NCBI GenBank assembly: GCA_023974075.1
Contig: CM043791.1
Location: 1,516,604-1,580,603 of the forward strand
Reading direction: 5' to 3'
Length of the DNA stretch: 64,000 nt
DNA from: Chaenocephalus aceratus
Lineage: Eukaryota > Chordata > Actinopteri > Perciformes > Channichthyidae
Shown: piece by piece, positions 57,791 through 64,000 of the stretch
Numbering within the stretch: position 1 is the first letter of the stretch
How the letters are laid out: every line of letters begins with the position of its first letter
Notes under the pieces: generated by a model
Told to the model about the DNA's origin: nothing
Databases searched by the model: none
The model's input: the letters and a program-made list of their open reading frames with translations, nothing else
Position numbers and translations under genes: made by a program

Positions 57791-59447
57791 AAAGATAAAG
57801 TTTCAGAAAAAGCGACATGCAATTATTTGTTGTCAAAAATCACAGAAAGCTGAAGTGAAACCATGCACTGGGTGTTCTGTCCACATGCTCATGTTCTGGG
57901 AGTGCACACATTCTGTTGGTTCTTATATCCAACAACAGAACAAGTAGCAAGCTTTCCATGTGGACCTTCTTCTTCAATTTCCTTTCTTTCTTTCCTACCT
58001 TCTTCCTCCCTCGCTGGTTTTTTCCTTAATTTCACTTTTAAGAACTTTTTTTCCCTCTCTTTTTGTCTCTCTGCTTTCTTTCTCCCTCCCTTCCCCTTTT
58101 ACCTCCTTGCCTTTCTTCCTTCGTGTTTGTACTTAAATCCTTTGGCTCAACACAATGTTTATTTTGATCTGGAGCAACCACTTCAGAAATGTAGCTTCTG
58201 CTGTACTCCAAGCTGCTGCTCCGCTGCTGGTCTCTCCCATGTGGTAGTAACTCTCTCTGCCAGAGGGGGGAGACAAACCTTTGGCTCTTAAATGTTATAA
58301 GAGAAGATAAAAACAAGAACGTTTGAGACAGGCCTTAAAACGTTTTCAAAGAAGTGATTTCTAAAAATACAATTAATCTATTGGACTTTATAACCTGCTC
58401 CACTTTACATTTCAGCTGGATAAAAGTGATTCCTTCTTAATAGCAGGGCTGCTTCCGAAGGATGCTTTTAAAAAACATTGGAATAAATAAATATATTTGT
58501 TGACGCTGTCTCAGAGTAAAGAAGATATAAATAGCATGCATACTTGAGAGTTTCCGATAATTACTGTCCACTCATGTTTTCAGTTTCAAGCAGAACACTT
58601 TTCATTGTGTTTTCATTCAGAAGAAGAGGTCATGAAGAACAGACTCTCGACATATATTTATGACCTCATCAAACTTTTATTTTTTTAAACATTGTCTTTA
58701 TTGATATTTTCAACATAGGCTGAAAAGTAGACACTATACAACAAGGTAATCTTAATGACGCTTGATCAGCCCGCCCCTCCCTCCCACCACCGACCCCCCA
58801 GGTCCGACGATACATTCTTCACAATGTGTTCATACGCAAAGTAAAAATATATATATATATATATATATACATGATTCCAGTTATTATGTGTCCATACAAT
58901 TGAAAAAGGGGTAATGATTATACAAAATAAAACAAACATATCAGATTCTCAGAAAAATTGTTATCCATCCAAATGTGAACATGAAGGTCTGTCATCTGTC
59001 TCCATATATTCAAGAAGCCCACGCCAAATATTTTTTAATTCTCCTGGTCTACCCATCAGGTTATACATGATCTTTTCATCACGTTTTATTAATTTGTGCG
59101 CACGAGATGTAATTTGTGGCCTCAATTTAATAAAACGAGGCCACACTTTATTAATTTGTGCGCACAATATACTTTCTCGTTCGCACAAGATACTTCCTTA
59201 TGGTTAGACACATCGAACCAGTGTTAATTTTGGAAGCTATTTTTAATTTAGTCTTAGTCTTAGTCTTTAGATGAAAATTGTTATTAGTTTTAGTCACATT
59301 TTAGTCTAGTTTTAGTCGACGAAAACTCAAAACGTTTTAGTCTACTTTTAGTCGATGAAAAATTACATTTTAGTCAAAATTTTTCTCTCTTTAAACCAAT
59401 TCAGTTAGGCAAATACAGGAATATGAAATTGGAATCAAGGTGATATC
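57791..59447. other. Intergenic sequence with repeat scraps
   Basis: 58675-58920 resembles an antisense L1/Tx1-type 3' tail and ends in a short TA run (58849-58869). 59090-59200 repeats TTAATTTGTGCGCAC twice. No gene seen. Confidence 0.45.
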
Positions 59448-59625
59448 TAGGGATGGGTATCATTAAGGTTTAATACGGTAAACTCTTATCGATACTGCTT
59501 ATCGATTCGGTACTTTAACGGTATTCTTGTATTTACTTTTTGTTATTTTTTAAAGGGAAAAACTAAACAAATTAACATTGCTTTATTTAAATGTGAAATA
59601 AATAAAATATATATAATTATGTTAT
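59448..59625. mobile_element. hAT-like left end (TAGGGATGGGTATC)
   Basis: TAGGGATGGGTATCATTAAGG followed by CTTATCGATACTGCTTATCG. The same terminus, inverted, closes the element ending at 63980. Only the left part remains here. Confidence 0.65.
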
Positions 59626-59629
59626 TATA

Positions 59630-60142
59630 TTGTACTGTACTTGAGTAAAATGTTGAGGTACTTGTACTTTACTGGAGTATTTAAATGTTTTGCTACTTAG
59701 TACTTCTATTCTACTACAGTTCAGAGGTAAATGATGTTCTTCTACTCCACTACATTTATCTAATCCCTTTAGTTACTTCTCAGATGTGGATGAATGATGT
59801 GAAATATAACCAAGTGTTGAATCAGACTTCAGTTCCACCTGGAGTAAATCACCAGCTACCCTGCAGTCTACAAAGTACTTCAGACTAGCTGCACCTTCAC
59901 CAGCTTTGAGAACACTTTCATGATTAATCATTATAAAACACATATATATTATTCTGAAATGGACCAATCTGCACAACGACTACTTTTACTGTCGCTACTT
60001 TAACTAGATTTTGATGATATATACTTTTCTACTTTTACTTGAGGAACATTTTGAATGCAGTACTTTTACTCTAACAGAGTATTCCTACACTATGGTATTT
60101 TTGCACTTAACTACAAGATCTGAGTACTTCTCCCACCTCTGT
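59630..60142. repeat. hAT-like repeat (AAGTACT family), complete copy 2
   Basis: Nearly identical to 31246-31765 over its interior (TTCTCAGATGTGGATGAATG and onwards). Ends GATCTGAGTACTTCTCCCACCTCTG. Confidence 0.75.
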
Positions 60143-60315
60143 GCACCTGATGTGATAACGTTACTCGTAATTGGGGCAACAGAGCTACGAGTTAATATCA
60201 CGCCTTTTAGCCAGCTGTTTGGACAGACTACTCTACTCGTGTCAATGCGCTTACAAGAAAACACTAATAGCAAACAAGCTTTGTCCACATCAAGGCTTGT
60301 AGAGTGTCTCTAGAC

Positions 60316-60890
60316 CAGGGGTAGCCAACACGTTACCCGCGCGGGCACTTAGTCGCCTGCAGGGGCAACGTGAGTCGCCCGCGGGGCATGTTCTAAAATA
60401 GCTCGCCAAGCAAATCCAAAATGTAAAAAATACATAAAACAAAAAAGGAAATGTAATTAAAATAATCTACCCTATGCATAAACGAAACCTCAATCATAGC
60501 GAACTCTACTTACTACAACTCTATATCTATCTAACACCACTCCTCCCCCCACCCCCACAATGAATATCGACCAATCACGTTCTTGCTTGATTTGCGGGAC
60601 CAGCGTTGCAGTCGGGAAGAAAAGCAATGCGGAGCGGCAGCTCACCGCTTCATAAGGAGTGTGACCTTTCCTTCTGGCAGAATCTACACAACACATCAGC
60701 CACATTGAACAGCCTAGTGTCGAGACAACTTGAAAGGATATGGCGTTCCACTAAACTTGAAGAATCGCGTTTAATTTGGCATATTACTCTCAATGAATAT
60801 AAGAAAGCACTGCGTAAAGCGAGAGCTTCCCCCCAAAAATTGTTTGGTGTCTATCTACGCTGGGATCCTGAGTCGGGGCTGATCCTGAGT
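60316..60890 (+). mobile_element. Repeat scraps: hAT end and LINE RT fragment
   Basis: 60316-60400 (CCAGGGGTAGCCAACACG, GGGCAACGTGAGTCGCCCGC) looks like a hAT terminus. 60700-60830 encodes SRQLERIWRSTKLEESRLIW and NEYKKALRKARAS, a short piece typical of a LINE between its endonuclease and RT domains. Confidence 0.5.
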
Positions 60891-60899
60891 CCTGGGTCC

Positions 60900-62189
60900 C
60901 AGGGTCGGCGTCATGGGGGGTCATTCGCGGGCCATGCCCCCCCAAATGAGTCACTGTGCCCCCCCAAACGCAGGGTGGGCAAGCCTTGCCACTTTGCCGT
61001 TTAAAAAAAAAAATCATATAAGTGAAAACGTTTCCACTAAAGGTTTTTTGTGTGAAATACGTCAGAAATAAAGAATACAAATATAAAACACAGCCTGAGC
61101 TGTGCTCACTGCTGCTCTCTGATTGGTGTGTTGCTTGACCAATGACCTCCCGACCTTTGTTTTGTTATCATGACGTGGCTGTGTGTTTAGATGAAAGCCC
61201 CGTGGCGATCTGTTCATCTGTTACACTGATTATACAGTAAAGCCATCGAAAATAATATGATATACAGACAGTACAAGTAGCCTACTTCTGGGTCTCTGTG
61301 TTTCATTCAAGCTCAGCTCTGTGTGTGTGTGTGGCATGAGCGCATTTTGTGAGTGCGCAAGCGGTAACGTGGAATGTTGTTGTTAGCATCTGGTTAGCTA
61401 GCTATGCTAACGGATATAAAGAGCTGTTTCTACACCAAGCTCTCCTGTCAGACTGAGAGGATCGTATAACCTCAGCTCAGTGAGGTAAGGACTCTCTTAG
61501 TGTTTAGATAGTCAACTTTAGTGTAGGTTATCTCAGTGGGTCTCAAACGGTTTGGTCACCATTTACGTAAACCAGTGGAGTGCGAGGAATACCTTGATCA
61601 TTATAGTTATTAAAGAATAAGAGAATACATGAAAAACGGGTATGAAATACTATAGGACAGTAACACAAGAATACAGTTTAAAAGGGGAGTGATTAGTAAA
61701 ATATCCATAAAGTAAATCTGTGTACAGTTCTGTTTCATATGGATGCTGAGAGATGTAGGCTATCCATAGATCTCCTAATGTTGCTCTCAAAGTGCACCAG
61801 ATTGATGCATTTAACTTCAATATTTTTTTAAATAATCTTCCCGGGGGAGTATGCCCCAAGACCCTCTTAGTGGAGGTTAGGTCGACCCCCACCTAAAACA
61901 TGTTCACATGGATAGGATACTAAATACATTTCATTGCACACTTTTTGTATGGTGGCCTATGTCCATATGTTTCTGTTTTGGTGGTCGTTCCACAACCGTG
62001 CATGTATGCACAAGTCATAGGTGCGCTATACAATAGCACTACACCCTGCAATGTGTGTGAAAGACAATAGACTTTACAGCATGTTTTTTGAAGTTGCGTT
62101 GTGTTTGTGTGTTGGTTGTTGATGGCAGTGTGTGCCCCCCCTTTGTAAATGATTGCCCCCCCATTCGATTTGTTCTAGAGCCGACCCTG
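60900..62189 (-). mobile_element. hAT element with CTGGGTCC duplication
   Basis: Inverted ends CAGGGTCGGC and GCCGACCCTG, with CTGGGTCC at 60892-60899 and 62190-62197. 1290 bp. Shares an interior block with the 42268-43274 element in opposite orientation. No intact ORF. Confidence 0.9.
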
Positions 62190-62761
62190 CTGGGTCCTGA
62201 GTTAGGATTGTATCGATACCGATACCAATACGGGTACTGCTTATAGTTTTTTTTTTCTTTTTTCGAAACTCTTATCGATACTTTTCAATAATTTGGTGCT
62301 CAAAATTATATATATGAATACAAGATGTGAAGATTAAACAGTCATTTTATTGTAATTTTCTGTATAACGTATACATTAGCTTCTCAGAAGCAGACAAAAA
62401 TAAATAAAATAACTTAAAGGGGCCTGGCTCGCCCTATCATGCTTTTTGGGGTTTTCCCTCAGACAGAGGATGAAAAGAGGCATTTTTTAACATTTGTAAA
62501 TCAGTTACATCTTCATCCAGACATTTCAAACTGACAAACTAGCTCGACAAGAGATCCTTAAAACATTGTCCGACAGTTACATCATGCAAAACTGTGATAT
62601 GAAGAAATTGGTAAAAAGGCTAAGATGGCAAAAAGATAAAGGCGAGTACGTATATTATTCTGGATTGTACTTTTAAATCACACGTCAAAATGTGTCTGAA
62701 GGTTTAAACATAGAACAACGTATTTGAGCTTAAAATATGTCAATTCCAACGACCAACAATT

Positions 62762-63187
62762 GTCACAAACGAGCTGAGGACCAAAATGCAGAACACGGGA
62801 AACCAGGGATAGTCGGTAACCAGCTTTATTGATGGCAATAGGCTGGTAGGAGACAAAACGGCAGATAGTAGGCAAAGGGCTGGTCGGGGACAGGCGAGGG
62901 TTCCAGGAGAAAGCAGGACGGGAGTCGCAGGTACAGAACGGGTCAGGGAGCAGGCGAGGCAGGCTGGTCAGGGACAGGCAGGGTCGAAACCGGAAGAGCA
63001 ATCTGAAGGTAATGGGAAAGACTGGCATGCTGCAAAGTACGATCTGGCACTGAGGTGAAGGTGAAGTGGGCCTAAATACTAATGGAGCTGATGGGTGCAA
63101 CAGAGTGAGAGAGAGACAGGGTGTGACTACCAGGTGACTAAGGAAAGTGAATGCAGAAAATAGGTGAGTGAGAAAGCAAACTGTGAC
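62762..63187. mobile_element. 426-bp nested repeat (GTCACA...TGTGAC ends)
   Basis: Flanked by AACAATT at 62755-62761 and 63188-63194. The ends are GTCACAAACGAGC and AAACTGTGAC. The interior has repeated GGGCTGGTCGGGGACAGGCG-like words. Could be a solo LTR or a non-autonomous DNA element; the duplication supports insertion. Confidence 0.65.
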
Positions 63188-63463
63188 AACAATTGCTGAA
63201 CCATATATTGAAACGTTGACCTTTAACAACATTTAAATGCAGTTTTCCAATTCACAATGACATCTGTAAGTTTAACTGGTTTATAAAGCATTCAATGAAA
63301 GGCCAAATTATTATAGGGGTAGGAGCTCACATTAATACACTGTCAGTGATAATAAACAAAAAAAAGACAAGGCGATGTGCCTGCAAGACTTCACTCAGGT
63401 AAACAAAACATATTACCCGTGCGCAGCAGCTAACCTGCCTGCGAGCCTTCGCTCAGGTCACAT

Positions 63464-63769
63464 TTACACATGGCGCGGCTGAAGCACGCTAGCACTATTA
63501 GCACTAGCAGTATCGCTAGCAGCCACATTGTTTAGGCTGTCAAATACGCTGCATCGTTTTAGATTCAATGAGTGTCTCATTTGCAAATGCTTCATTAAGT
63601 TGCTTGTGTTTACAAGCAACTCATTGAGTACATAGATTGCACCTTGCACTATCGCCACTACATTTTTTAAAGTGCACCCAGACATTCGATCGCTTCGCTC
63701 TGTCCGCCATGCCTGCGGGAGTCTCACAACAATAATAAGAGCGCTGTTGAGAGATATGACGAGTGGCAT
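63464..63769 (-). pseudogene. BED zinc-finger remnant of hAT transposase
   Basis: 101-codon minus-strand frame. Residues ~54-72 read NTSNLMKHLQMRHSLNLKR, the second half of a BED finger (His pair HLQMRH), followed by CSVFDSL as in ZBED-type hAT transposases. The first Cys pair is not intact and the catalytic domain is absent. Confidence 0.65.
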
Positions 63770-64000
63770 TTACAGTGGCCAATCAGAGGGGTCTCAAACC
63801 GGATACATCACACGGGATGAGGGTTCCCAACCAACCAGAATGGTTTAAAGTTAAACTAAGGAAGTAGACTAACACATATACCAATAGCAGCACCGTTTGT
63901 CCAGCGGCTTAACGGTATACCAATACTGTCCAATCAGGTACCGGTATTGACTTAGTAACGGTTCTCGATACCCATCCCTAGTCCTGAGTCCTGGATCCTG

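Larger units (their letters stand above)
62202..63980 (-). mobile_element. hAT element with GTCCTGAG duplication and BED-finger remnant
   Basis: Left end TTAGGATTGTATCGATACC, right end GGTTCTCGATACCCATCCCTA, with GTCCTGAG at 62194-62201 and 63981-63988. Contains a BED zinc-finger frame on the minus strand and a 426-bp nested element. Confidence 0.85.

Overview
The window is nuclear DNA of a teleost fish. The evidence is intron-containing vertebrate genes (a parathyroid-hormone gene and the PYURF/PIGY pair) set among fish-type repeats: Rex3/RTE and L2 LINEs, a tRNA-type SINE, hAT, Harbinger, ISL2EU-like and P/THAP DNA transposons, and long CA/GT microsatellites. No bacterial, phage or organelle genome organisation is present. 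Most of the window is mobile-element sequence, much of it nested.

Host genes. (1) 2530-2998, minus strand: a complete pth1-type parathyroid hormone gene in two coding exons, with a 5' UTR exon and a TATA box near 3290. (2) 28190-30488, plus strand: an unrecognised, lysine-rich, probably nuclear protein. Its reading frame breaks at a run of eight A's, and it ends in a clean second exon. (3) 45307 to 31984, minus strand: PYURF (PREY) exon 1 at 45126-45307 and exon 2 at 32282-32426, followed 79 nt later by the complete PIGY ORF at 31984-32202. This is the two-cistron arrangement known for this locus in mammals, here with a 12.7 kb intron full of inverted-repeat elements.

Layout. 1-5225: simple repeats, pth1 and intergenic DNA. 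5226-8743: a TTAA-flanked MITE and a full-length but broken Rex3 LINE with a perfect 14-bp target duplication. 11362-15690: a palindromic element into which an I-superfamily LINE (845-codon EN-RT ORF) and a MITE were inserted; the MITE holds an L2 tail. 17474-21891: a 4.4 kb transposon with long inverted repeats. It carries SWIM/YqaJ exons on the plus strand. On the minus strand a transposase fragment is joined to a histone H3 C-terminus plus an exact histone 3' stem-loop. 21895-23134: a Harbinger-type MITE and a hAT element containing a second Rex3. 23135-28189: little recognisable. 30489-32000: a hAT-like repeat. 32427-45125 (PYURF intron): a near-perfect palindrome, a THAP-domain transposon, three long inverted repeats and a hAT with a perfect 8-bp duplication. 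45456-48633: a P/THAP9-like transposon whose terminal repeat ends 148 bp upstream of the PYURF start codon. 48635-53995: a hAT MITE, a cluster of Harbinger-like palindromic repeats and a LINE inside a LINE. 54000-64000: hAT and other repeats, including two hAT copies side by side in a short tandem repeat.

The host genes have no evident joint pathway. PTH1 is a secreted calcium-regulating hormone. PYURF is a mitochondrial methyltransferase chaperone. PIGY is an ER subunit of the enzyme that starts GPI-anchor synthesis. The most unusual signal is the transposase-histone H3 chimera with its own histone 3'-end processing signal inside the YqaJ transposon.
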